NCBI RefSeq assembly: GCF_028554725.1
Contig: NC_071669.1
Coordinates: 31,238,001 to 31,302,000, forward strand
DNA from: Zeugodacus cucurbitae
Taxonomy: Eukaryota > Arthropoda > Insecta > Diptera > Tephritidae
Direction: 5' to 3'
Length of the DNA: 64,000 nt
The notes beneath the pieces were generated by a model. It was not told the DNA's origin, ran no database searches, and was given only the letters and a program-made list of their open reading frames with translations. The first letter of the stretch is position 1; the number at the start of each line of letters is the position of its first letter. Below, piece by piece: positions 14,201 to 28,500 of this stretch. Made by a program: the position numbers and the translations under genes.

Positions 14201-17200
14201 AAATATTTTTATGTTTTTATTTGACTATATTCAACTTGCAGGAAAGTGAACTTTGATCAAAAATCTGAGAAAACTCAAAATAAATGATTATCAATAAATG
14301 TTCTTTATGTTTCTATTTGTTGATAAACAACTTGCAAGAAAATGAACTTTAATCTTAGATATGATAGAATACAAAATAAATGATTATGAATAAATATTCT
14401 TTATGCTTTTATTTGTCGATATTCAACTTGCAAGAAAGTGAACTTTAATCTTAAATATGATAAAATACAAAATAAATGATTTTGAATAAATGTTATTTAT
14501 GTTTTTACTTGTCGATAAACAACTTGCAAGAAAGTGAACTTTAATCTTAAATCTGATAAAATACAAAATAAATGATTATGAATATATGTTCTTTATGTTT
14601 CTATATGTCGATAAATAACTTGAAAGAAAGTGAACTTTGATCTTAGATCTGATAGAATACAAAATAAATGATTATGAATATATGTTCTTTATGTTTCTAT
14701 ATGTCGATAAATAACTTGCAAGAAAGTGAACTTTTATCTTAAATCTGATAAAAATACAAAATAAGTGATAATGAATAAATATTATTTATGTTTTTATTTG
14801 CCGATTAACAACTTACATGAAAGTGAACTTTGATCATAAATCTGATAAAATACAAAATAAATGATTATGAATAAATATTATTTATGTTTTTATTTGCCGA
14901 TTAACAACTTACATGAATGTGAACTTTGATCATGAATCAGAGAAAACTCAAAATAAATGATTATCAATAAATGTTCTTTATGTTTCTATTTGTCGATAAA
15001 CAACTTGCAAGAAAGTGAACTTTAATCTTAGATATGATAGAATACAAAATCAATGATTATGAATAAATGTTATTTATGTTTTTATTTGTCGATAAACAAC
15101 TTGCAAGAAAGTGAGCTTTGATCTTAAATCTGATAAAATACAAAATAAGTGATAATGAATTAATATTCTTTATGTTTTTATTTGTCGATATTCAACTTGC
15201 AAGAAAGTGAACTTTGATCTTAAATCTGATAAAAATACAAAATAAATTATTATGAATAAATATTCTTTATGTTTTTATTTGTCGATATTCAACTTGCAAG
15301 AAAGTGAAGTTTGATCTTAAATCTGATAAAAATACAAAATCAATGATCATGATGAAATGTTATTTATGTTTCTATTTGTCGATAAACAACTTGCAAGAAA
15401 GTGAACTTTGATCTTAGTTCTGATAAAATACAAAATAAATGATTATGAATAAATATTTTTATGTTTTTATTTGACTATATTCAACTTGCAGGAAAGTGAA
15501 CTTTGATCAAAAATCTGAGAAAACTCAAAATAAATGATTATCAATAAATGTTCTTTATGTTTCTATTTGTCGATAAACAACTTGCAAGAAAATGAACTTT
15601 AATCTTAGATATGATAGAATACAAAATAAATGATTATGAATAAATATTCTTTATGCTTTTATTTGTCGATATTCAACTTGCAAGAAAGTGAACTTTAATC
15701 TTAAATATGATAAAATACAAAATAAATGATTTTGAATAAATGTTATTTATGTTTTTACTTGTCGATAAACAACTTGCAAGAAAGTGAACTTTAATCTTAA
15801 ATCTGATAAAATACAAAATAAATGATTATGAATATATGTTCTTTATGTTTCTATACGTCGATAAATAACTTGCAAGAAAGTGAACTTTGATCTTAGATCT
15901 GATAGAATACAAAATAAATGATTATGAATATATGTTCTTTATGTTTCTATATGTCGATAAATAACTTGCAAGAAAGTGAACTTTTATCTTAAATCTGATA
16001 AAAATACAAAATAAATGATAATGAATAAATATTATTTATGTTTTTATTTGCCGATTAACAACTTACATGAAAGTGAACTTTGATCATAAATCTGATAAAA
16101 TACAAAATAAATTATTATGAATAAATATTCTTTATGTTTTTATTTGTAGATATTCAACTTACATGAAAATGCAACTTTGATCATAAATCTGATAAAAAAC
16201 AAAATAAATTATTATGAATAAATATTCTTTATGTTTTTATTTGTCGATATTCAACTTTCAGGAAAGTGAACTTTGATCATAAATCTGAGAAAACTCAAAA
16301 TAAATGATTAGCAATAAATGTTCTTTATGTTTCTATTTGTCGATAAACGACTTGCAAGAAGGTGAACTTTAATCTTAAATCTGATAAAAATACAAAATCA
16401 ATGATTATGAATAAATGTTATTTATGTTTCTATTTGTCGATAAACAATTTGCCAGAAAGTGAACTTTGATCTCAAATCTGATAAAAATACAAAATCAATG
16501 ATTATGAATAAATGTTATTTATGTTTCTATTTGTCGATAAACAACTTGCCAGAAAGTGAACTTTGATCTTAGTTCTGATAAAATACAAAATAAATGATTG
16601 TGAATAAATATTATTTATGTTTTTATTTGTCGATATTCAACTTACATGAAAATGAACTTTGATCATAAATCTGATAAAAAACAAAATAAATTATTATGAA
16701 TAAATATTCTTTATGTTTTTATTTGTCGATATTCAACTTGCAGGAAAGTGAACTTTGATCATAAATCTGAGAAAACTCAAAATAAATGATTATCAATAAA
16801 TGTTCTTTATGTTTCTATTTGTCGATAAACGACTTGCAAGAAGGTGAACTTTAATCTTAAATCTGATAAAAATACAAAATCAATGATTATGAATAAATGT
16901 TATTTATGTTTCTATTTGTCGATAAACAATTTGCCAGAAAGTGAACTTTGATCTTAGTTCTGATAAAATACAAAATAAATGATTGTGAATAAATATTCTT
17001 TATGTTTTTATTTGTCGATATTCAACTTGCAAGAAAGTGAACTTTAATCTTAAATATGATAGAATACAAAATAAATGATTATGAATAAATATTCTTTATG
17101 CTTTTATTTGTCGATATTCAACTTGCAAGAAAGTGAACTTTAATCTTAAATATGATAAAATACAAAATAAATGATTTTGAATAAATGTTATTTATGTTTT

Positions 17201-20200
17201 TACTTGTCGATAAACAACTTGCAAGAAAGTGAACTTTAATCTTAAATCTGATAAAATACAAAATAAATGATTATGAATATATGTTCTTTATGTTTCTATA
17301 TGTCGATAAATAACTTGCAAGAAAGTGAACGTTGATCTTAGATCTGATAGAATACAAAATAAATGATTATGAATATATGTTCTTTATGTTTCTATATGTC
17401 GATAAATAACTTGCAAGAAAGTGAACTTTGATCTTAAATCTGATAAAAATACAAAATCAATGATTATGAATAAATGTTATTTATGTTTTTATTTGTCGAT
17501 AAACAACTTGCAAGAAAGTGAGCTTTGATCTTAAATCTGATAAAATACAAAATAAATTATTATGAATAAATATTCTTTATGTTTTTATTTGTCGATATTC
17601 AACTTGCAAGAATGTGAACTTTGATCTTAAATCTGATAAAAATACAAAATAAATGATTATGAATAAATATTATTTATGTTTTTATTTGCCGATTAACAAC
17701 TTACATGAATGTGAACTTTGATCATAAATCAGAGAAAACTCAAAATAAATGATTATCAATAAATGTTCTTTATGTTTCTATTTGTCGATAAACAACTTGC
17801 AAGAAAGTGAACTTTAATCTTAGATATGATAGAATACAAAATCAATGATTATGAATAAATGTTATTTATGTTTTTATTTGTCGATAAACAACTTGCAAGA
17901 AAGTGAGCTTTAATCTTAGATATGATAGAATACAAAATAAATGATAATGAATAAATATTCTTTATGCTTTTATTTGTCGATATTCAACTTGTAAGAAAGT
18001 GAACTTTAATCTTAAATATGATAAAATACAAAATAAATGATTTTGAATAAATGTTGTTTATGTTTTTATTTGTCGATAAACAACTTGCAAGAAAGTGAGC
18101 TTTGATCTTAAATCTGATAAAATACAAAATAAATTATTATGAATAAATATTCTTTATGTTTTTATTTGTTGATATTCAACTTGCAAGAATGTGAACTTTG
18201 ATCTTAAATCTGATAAAAATACAAAATAAATGATTATGAATAAATATTATTTATGTTTTTATTTGCCGATTAACAACTTACATGAATGTGAACTTTGATC
18301 ATAAATCAGAGAAAACTCAAAATAAATGATTATCAATAAATGTTCTTTATGTTTCTATTTGTCGATAAACAACTTGCAAGAAAGTGAACTTTAATCTTAG
18401 ATATGATAGAATACAAAATCAATGATTATGAATAAATGTTATTTATGTTTTTATTTGTCGATAAACAACTTGCAAGAAAGTGAGCTTTGATCTTAAATCT
18501 GATAAAATACAAAATAAGTGATAATGAATTAATATTCTTTATGTTTTTATTTGTCGATATTCAACTTGCAAGAAAGTGAACTTTGATCTTAAATCAGATA
18601 AAAATACAAAATAAATTATTATGAATAAATATTCTTTATGTTTTTATTTGTCGATATTCAACTTGCAAGAAAGTGAACTTTGATCTTAAATCTGATAAAA
18701 ATACAAAATCAATGATCATGATGAAATGTTATTTATGTTTCTATTTGTCGATAAACAACTTGCAAGAAAGTGAACTTTGATCTTAGTTCTGATAAAATAC
18801 AAAATAAATGATTATGAATAAATATTTTTATGTTTTTATTTGACTATATTCAACTTGCAGGAAAGTGAACTTTGATCAAAAATCTGAGAAAACTCAAAAT
18901 AAATGATTATCAATAAATGTTCTTTATGTTTCTATTTGTCGATAAACAACTTGCAAGAAAATGAACTTTAATCTTAGATATGATAGAATACAAAATAAAT
19001 GATTATGAATAAATATTCTTTATGCTTTTATTTGTCGATATTCAACTTGCAAGAAAGTGAACTTTAATCTTAAATATGATAAAATACAAAATAAATGATT
19101 ATGAATATATGTTCTTTATGTTTCTATATGTCGATAAATAACTTGCAAGAAAGTGAACTTTGATCTTAAATCTGATAAAAATACAAAATCAATGATTATG
19201 AATAAATGTTATTTATGTTTTTATTTGTCGATAAACAACTTGCAAGAAAGTGAGCTTTGATCTTAAATCTGATAAAATACAAAATAAATTATTATGAATA
19301 AATATTCTTTATGTTTTTATTTGTCGATATTCAACTTGCAAGAATGTGAACATTGATCATAAATCAAAGAAAACTCAAAATAAAGGATTATCAATAAATG
19401 TTCTTTATGTTTCTATTTGTCGATAAACAACTTGCAAGAAAGTGAACTTTAATCTTAGATATGATAGAATACAAAATCAATGATTATGAATAAATGTTAT
19501 TTATGTTTTTATTTGTCGATAAACAACTTGCAAGAAAGTGAGCTTTAATCTTAGATATGATAGAATACAAAATAAATGATAATGAATAAATATTCTTTAT
19601 GCTTTTATTTGTCGATATTCAACTTGTAAGAAAGTGAACTTTAATCTTAAATATGATAAAATACAAAATAAATGATTTTGAATAAATGTTGTTTATGTTT
19701 TTATTTGTCGATAAACAACTTGCAAGAAAGTGAGCTTTGATCTTAAATCTGATAAAATACAAAATAAATTATTATGAATAAATATTCTTTATGTTTTTAT
19801 TTGTCGATATTCAACTTGCAAGAAAGTGAACTTTAATCTTAGATATGATAGAATACAAAATCAATGATTATGAATAAATGTTATTTATGTTTTTATTTGT
19901 CGATAAATAACTTGCAAGAAAGTGAGCTTTGATCTTAAATCTGATAAAATACAAAATAAGTGATAATGAATTAATATTCTTTATGTTTTTATTTGTCGAT
20001 ATTCAACTTGCAAGAAAGTGAACTTTGATCTTAAATCTGATAAAAATACAAAATAAATTATTATGAATAAATATTCTTTATGTTTTTATTTGTCGATATT
20101 CAACTTGCAAGAAAGTGAACTTTGATCTTAAATCTGATAAAAATACAAAATCAATGATCATGATGAAATGTTATTTATGTTTCTATTTGTCGATAAACAA

Positions 20201-22495
20201 CTTGCAAGAAAGTGAACTTTGATCTTAGTTCTGATAAAATACAAAATAAATGATTATGAATAAATATTTTTATGTTTTTATTTGACTATATTCAACTTGC
20301 AGGAAAGTGAACTTTGATCAAAAATCTGAGAAAACTCAAAATAAATGATTATCAATAAATGTTCTTTATGTTTCTATTTCTCGATAAACAACTTGCAAGA
20401 AAATGAACTTTAATCTTAGATATGATAGAATACAAAATAAATGATTATGAATAAATATTCTTTATGCTTTTATTTGTCGATATTCAACTTGCAAGAAAGT
20501 GAACTTTAATCTTAAATATGATAAAATACAAAATAAATGATTTTGAATAAATGTTATTTATGTTTTTACTTGTCGATAAACAACTTGCAAGAAAGTGAAC
20601 TTTAATCTTAAATCTGATAAAATACAAAATAAATGATTATGGATATATGTTCTTATGTTTCTATATGTCGATAAATAACTTGAAAAAAAGTGAACTTTGA
20701 TCTTAGATCTGATAGAATACAAAATAAATGATTATGAATATATGTTCTTTATGTTTCTATATGTCGATAAATAACTTGCAAGAAAGTGAACTTTTATCTT
20801 AAATCTGATAAAAATACAAAATAAATGATAATGAATAAATATTATTTATGTTTTTATTTGCCGATTAACAACTTACATGAAAGTGAACTTTGATCATAAA
20901 TCTGATAAAATACAAAATAAATTATTATGAATAAATATTCTTTATGTTTTTATTTGTCGATATTGAACTTGCAAGAAAGTGAACTTTGATCTTAAATCTG
21001 ATAAAAATACAAAATAAATGATTATGAATAAATATTATTTATGTTTTTATTTGTCGATAAACAACTTGCAAGAAAGTGAGCTTTGATCTTAAATCTGATA
21101 AAATACAAAATAAATTATTATGAATAAATATTCTTTATGTTTTTATTTGTCGATATTCAACTTGCAAGAATGTGAACTTTGATCTTAAATCTGATAAAAA
21201 TACAAAATAAATGATTATGAATAAATATTATTTATGTTTTTATTTGCCGATTAACAACTTACATGAATGTGAACTTTGATCATGAATCAGAGAAAACTCA
21301 AAATAAATGATTATCAATAAATGTTCTTTATGTTTCTGTTTGTCGATAAACAACTTGCAAGAAAGTGAACTTTAATCTTAGATATGATAGAATACAAAAT
21401 CAATGATTATGAATAAATGTTATTTATGTTTTTATTTGTCGATAAACAACTTGCAAGAAAGTGAGCTTTGATCTTAAATCTGATAAAATACAAAATAAGT
21501 GATAATGAATTAATATTCTTTATGTTTTTATTTGTCGATATTCAACTTGCAAGAAAGTGAACTTTGATCTTAAATCTGATAAAAATACAAAATAAATTAT
21601 TATGAATAAATATTCTTTATGTTTTTATTTGTCGATATTCAACTTGCAAGAAAGTGAAGTTTGATCTTAAATCTGATAAAAATACAAAATCAATGATCAT
21701 GATGAAATGTTATTTATGTTTCTATTTGTCGATAAACAACTTGCAAGAAAGTGAACTTTGATCTTAGTTCTGATAAAATACAAAATAAATGATTATGAAT
21801 AAATATTTTTATGTTTTTATTTGACTATATTCAACTTGCAGGAAAGTGAACTTTGATCAAAAATCTGAGAAAACTCAAAATAAATGATTATCAATAAATG
21901 TTCTTTATGTTTCTATTTGTCGATAAACAACTTGCAAGAAAATGAACTTTAATCTTAGATATGATAGAATACAAAATAAATGATTATGAATAAATATTCT
22001 TTATGCTTTTATTTGTCGATATTCAACTTGCAAGAAAGTGAACTTTAATCTTAAATATGATAAAATACAAAATAAATGATTTTGAATAAATGTTATTTAT
22101 GTTTTTACTTGTCGATAAACAACTTGCAAGAAAGTGAACTTTAATCTTAAATCTGATAAAATACAAAATAAATGATTATGAATATATGTTCTTTATGTTT
22201 CTATACGTCGATAAATAACTTGCAAGAAAGTGAACTTTGATCTTAGATCTGATAGAATACAAAATAAATGATTATGAATATATGTTCTTTATGTTTCTAT
22301 ATGTCGATAAATAACTTGCAAGAAAGTGAACTTTTATCTTAAATCTGATAAAAATACAAAATAAATGATAATGAATAAATATTATTTATGTTTTTATTTG
22401 CCGATTAACAACTTACATGAAAGTGAACTTTGATCATAAATCTGATAAAATACAAAATAAATTATTATGAATAAATATTCTTTATGTTTTTATTT
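11280..22495. repeat. Higher-order repeat zone 2 (two ~6.1-6.35 kb units)
   Basis: Copy 1 is about 11,280-16,140 and copy 2 about 17,440-22,495. Shared markers: CTTGTAAG at 11,831 vs 17,987; AAATCAGATAAAA at 12,434 vs 18,591; a GAACATTGATCAT monomer at 13,281 vs 19,342; a GAAGTTTGATC variant at 15,301 vs 21,651. The offset falls from ~6,157 to 6,061 (one monomer lost in copy 2 near 19,090), then rises to 6,350 (three monomers gained near 20,940-21,230). Between the copies, 16,141-17,040 matches 23,453-24,350, with a TTTGTAGATATTC and ACATGAAAATGCAAC signature. Confidence 0.8.
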
Positions 22496-22555
22496 GTCGA
22501 TATTCAACTTGCAAGAAAGTGAACTTTGATCTTAAATCTGATAAAAATACAAAAT

Positions 22556-25500
22556 CAATGATCATGATGAAACGTTATTTATGTTTCTATTTGTCGATAA
22601 ACAACTTGCAAGAAGGTGAACTTTGATCTTAGTTCTGATAAAATACAAAATAAATGATTATGAATAAATATTTTTATGTTTTTATTTGACTACATTCAAC
22701 TTGCAAGAAAGTGAACTTTGATCTTAAATCTGATAAAAATACAAAATAAATTATTATGAATAAATATTCTTTATGTTTTTATTTGTCGATATTCAACTTG
22801 CAGGAAAGTGAACTTTGATCATAAATCTGAGAAAACTCAAAATAAATGATTATGAATAAATATTCTTTATGCTTTTATTTGTCGATATTCAACTTGCAAG
22901 AAAGTGAACTTTAATCTTAAATATGATAAAATACAAAATAAATGATTTTAAATAAATGTTATTTATGTTTTTATATGTCGATAAACAACTTGCAAGAAAG
23001 TGAGCTTTGATCTTAAATGTGATAAAATACAAAATAAATTATTATGAATAAATATTCTTTATGTTTTTATTTGTCGATATTCAACTTGCAGGAAAGTGAA
23101 CTTTGATCATAAATCTGAGAAAACTCAAAATAAATGATTAACAATAAATGTTCTTTATGTTTCTATTTGTCGATAAACAACTTGCAAGAAAGTGAACTTT
23201 AATCTTAGATATGATAGAATACAAAATCAATGATTATGAATACATGTTATTTATGTTTTTATTTGTCGATAAATAACTTGCAAGAAAGTGAGCTTTGATC
23301 TTAAATCTGATAAAATACAAAATAAGTGATAATGAGTTAATATTCTTTATGTTTTTATATGTAGATATTCAACTTGCAAGAAAGTGAACTTTGATCTTAA
23401 ATCTGATAAAAATACAAAATCAATGATTATGAATAAATATTTTTTATGTTTTTATTTGTAGATATTCAACTTACATGAAAATGCAACTTTGATCATAAAT
23501 CTGATAAAAAACAAAATAAATTATTATGAATAAATATTCTTTATGTTTTTATTTGTCGATATTCAACTTTCAGGAAAGTGAACTTTGATCATAAATCTGA
23601 GAAAACTCAAAATAAATGATTAGCAATAAATGTTCTTTATGTTTCTATTTGTCGATAAACGACTTGCAAGAAGGTGAACTTTAATCTTAAATCTGATAAA
23701 AATACAAAATCAATGATTATGAATAAATGTTATTTATGTTTCTATTTGTCGATAAACAATTTGCCAGAAAGTGAACTTTGATCTCAAATCTGATAAAAAT
23801 ACAAAATCAATGATTATGAATAAATGTTATTTATGTTTCTATTTGTCGATAAACAACTTGCCAGAAAGTGAACTTTGATCTTAGTTCTGATAAAATACAA
23901 AATAAATGATTGTGAATAAATATTATTTATGTTTTTATTTGTCGATATTCAACTTACATGAAAATGAACTTTGATCATAAATCTGATAAAAAACAAAATA
24001 AATTATTATGAATAAATATTCTTTATGTTTTTATTTGTCGATATTCAACTTGCAGGAAAGTGAACTTTGATCATAAATCTGAGAAAACTCAAAATAAATG
24101 ATTATCAATAAATGTTCTTTATGTTTCTATTTGTCGATAAACGACTTGCAAGAAGGTGAACTTTAATCTTAAATCTGATAAAAATACAAAATCAATGATT
24201 ATGAATAAATGTTATTTATGTTTCTATTTGTCGATAAACAATTTGCCAGAAAGTGAACTTTGATCTTAGTTCTGATAAAATACAAAATAAATGATTGTGA
24301 ATAAATATTCTTTATGTTTTTATTTGTCGATATTCAACTTGCAAGAAAGTGAACTTTGATCTCAAATCTGATAAAAATACAAAATCAATGATTATGAATA
24401 AATGTTATTTATGTTTCTATTTGTCGATAAACAACTTGCCAGAAAAAGAACTTTGATCTTAGTTCTAATAAAATACAAAATAAATGATTGTGAATAAATA
24501 TTCTTTATGTTTTTATTTGTCGATATTCAACTTACATGAAAATGAACTTTGATCATAAATCTGATAAAAAACAAAATAAATTATTATGAATAAACATTCT
24601 TTATGTTTTTATTTGTCGATATTCAACTTGCAGGAAAGTGAACTTTGATCATAAATCTGAGAAAACTCAAAATAAATGATTATCAATAAATGTTCTTTAT
24701 GTTTCTATTTGTCGATAAACAACTTGCAAGAAAGTGGACTTTAATCTTAGATATGATAGAATACAAAATAAATGATAATGAATAAATATTCTTTATGCTT
24801 TTATTTGTCGATATTCAACTTGTAAGAAAGTGAACTTTAATCTTAAATATGATAAAATACAAAATAAATGATTTTAAATAAATGTTGTTTATGTTTTTAT
24901 TTGTCGATAAACAACTTGCAAGAAAGTGAGCTTTGATCTTAAATCTGATAAAATACAAAATAAATTATTATGAATAAATATTCTTTATGTTTTTATTTGT
25001 CGATATTCAACTTGCAAGAATGTGAACTTTGATCTTAAATCTGATAAAAATACAAAATAAATGATTATGAATAAATATTATTTATGTTTTTATTTGCCGA
25101 TTAACAACTTACATGAAAATGCAACTTTGATCATAAATCTGAGAAAACTCAAAATAAATGATTATCAATAAATGTTCTTTATGTTTCTATTCGTCGATAA
25201 ACAACTTGCAAGAAAGTGAACTTTAATCTTAGATGTGATAGAATACAAAATCAATGATTATGAATAAATGTTATTTATGTTTCTATTTGTCGATAAACAA
25301 CTTGCAAGAAAGTGAACTTTGATCTTAGTTCTGATAAAATACAAAATAAATGATTATGAATAAATATTCTTTTTGTTTTTATTTGTCGATATTCAACTTA
25401 CATGAACATCAACTTTGATCATAAATCTGATAAAAAACAAAATCAATTATTATGAATAAATATTCTTTATGTACTTATTTGTCGATATTCAACTTGCAGG

Positions 25501-28500
25501 AAAGTGAACTTTGATCAAAAATCTGAGAAAACTCAAAATAAATGATTATCAATAAATGTTCTTTATGTTTCTATTTGTCGATAAACAACTTGCAAGAAAG
25601 TGAACTTTAATCTTAGATATGATAGAATACAAAATAAATGATTATGAATAAATATTCTTTATGCTTTTATTTGTCGATATTCAACTTGCAAGAAAGTGAA
25701 CTTTGATCTTAAATATGATAAAATACAAAATAAATGATTTTGAATAAATGTTATTTATGTTTTTACTTGTCGATAAACAACTTGCAAGAAAGTGAACTTT
25801 AATCTTAAATCTGATAAAATACAAAATAAATGATTATGAATATATGTTCTTTATGTTTCTATATGTCGATAAATAACTTGCAAGAAAGTGAACTTTGATC
25901 TTAGATCTGATAGAATACAAAATAAATAATTATGAATATATGTTCTTTATGTTTCTATATGTCGATAAACAACTTACATGAAAGTGAACTTTGATCATAA
26001 ATCTGATAAAAATACAAAATCAATGATCATGATGAAATGTTATTTATGTTTCTATTTGTCGATAAACAACTTGCAAGAAAGTGAACTTTGATCTTAGTTC
26101 TTATAAAATACAAAATAATTGATTATGAATAAATATTTTTATGTTTTTATTTGACTACATTCAACTTGCAAGAAAGTGAACTTTGATCTTAAATCTGATA
26201 AAAAAACAAAATAAATTATTATGAATAAACATTCTTTATGTTTTTATTTGTCGATATTCAACTTGCAGGAAAGTGAACTTTGATCATAAATCTGAGAAAA
26301 CTCAAAATAAATGATTATCAATAAATGTTCTTTATGTTTCTATTTGTCGATAAACAACTTGCAAGAAAGTGGACTTTAATCTTAGATATGATAGAATACA
26401 AAATAAATGATAATGAATAAATATTCTTTATGCTTTTATTTGTCGATATTCAACTTGTAAGAAAGTGAACTTTAATCTTAAATATGATAAAATACAAAAT
26501 AAATGATTTTAAATAAATGTTGTTTATGTTTTTATTTGTCGATAAACAACTTGCAAGAAAGTGAGCTTTGATCTTAAATCTGATAAAATACAAAATAAAT
26601 TATTATGAATAAATATTCTTTATGTTTTTATTTGTCGATATTCAACTTGCAAGAATGTGAACTTTGATCTTAAATCTGATAAAAATACAAAATAAATGAT
26701 CATGATGAAACGTTATTTATGTTTCTATTTGTCGATAAACAACTTGCAAGAAGGTGAACTTTGATCTTAGTTCTGATAAAATACAAAATAAATGATTATG
26801 AATAAATATTTTTATGTTTTTATTTGACTACATTCAACTTGCAAGAAAGTGAACTTTGATCTTAAATCTGATAAAAATACAAAATAAATTATTATGAATA
26901 AATATTCTTTATGTTTTTATTTGTCGATATTCAACTTGCAGGAAAGTGAACTTTGATCATAAATCTGAGAAAACTCAAAATAAATGATTATGAATAAATA
27001 TTCTTTATGCTTTTATTTGTCGATATTCAACTTGCAAGAAAGTGAACTTTAATCTTAAATATGATAAAATACAAAATAAATGATTTTAAATAAATGTTAT
27101 TTATGTTTTTATATGTCGATAAACAACTTGCAAGAAAGTGAGCTTTGATCTTAAATGTGATAAAATACAAAATAAATTATTATGAATAAATATTCTTTAT
27201 GTTTTTATTTGTCGATATTCAACTTGCAGGAAAGTGAACTTTGATCATAAATCTGAGAAAACTCAAAATAAATGATTAACAATAAATGTTCTTTATGTTT
27301 CTATTTGTCGATAAACAACTTGCAAGAAAGTGAACTTTAATCTTAGATATGATAGAATACAAAATCAATGATTATGAATACATGTTATTTATGTTTTTAT
27401 TTGTCGATAAATAACTTGCAAGAAAGTGAGCTTTGATCTTAAATCTGATAAAATACAAAATAAGTGATAATGAGTTAATATTCTTTATGTTTTTATATGT
27501 CGATATTCAACTTGCAAGAAAGTGAACTTTGATCTTAAATCTGATAAAAATACAAAATCAATGATTATGAATAAATATTCTTTATGTTTTTATTTGTAGA
27601 TATTCAACTTACATGAAAATGCAACTTTGATCATAAATCTGATAAAAAACAAAATAAATTATTATGAATAAATATTCTTTATGTTTTTATTTGTCGATAT
27701 TCAACTTTCAGGAAAGTGAACTTTGATCATAAATCTGAGAAAACTCAAAATAAATGATTAGCAATAAATGTTCTTTATGTTTATATTTGTCGATAAACGA
27801 CTTGCAAGAAGGTGAACTTTAATCTTAAATCTGATAAAAATACAAAATCAATGATTATGAATAAATGTTATTTATGTTTCTATTTGTCGATAAACAATTT
27901 GCCAGAAAGTGAACTTTGATCTCAAATCTGATAAAAATACAAAATCAATGATTATGAATAAATGTTATTTATGTTTCTATTTGTCGATAAACAACTTGCC
28001 AGAAAGTGAACTTTGATCTTAGTTCTGATAAAATACAAAATAAATGATTGTGAATAAATATTATTTATGTTTTTATTTGTCGATATTCAACTTACATGAA
28101 AATGAACTTTGATCATAAATCTGATAAAAAACAAAATAAATTATTATGAATAAATATTCTTTATGTTTTTATTTGTCGATATTCAACTTGCAGGAAAGTG
28201 AACTTTGATCATAAATCTGAGAAAACTCAAAATAAATGATTATCAATAAATGTTCTTTATGTTTCTATTTGTCGATAAACGACTTGCAAGAAGGTGAACT
28301 TTAATCTTAAATCTGATAAAAATACAAAATCAATGATTATGAATAAATGTTATTTATGTTTCTATTTGTCGATAAACAATTTGCCAGAAAGTGAACTTTG
28401 ATCTTAGTTCTGATAAAATACAAAATAAATGATTGTGAATAAATATTCTTTATGTTTTTATTTGTCGATATTCAACTTGCAAGAAAGTGAACTTTGATCT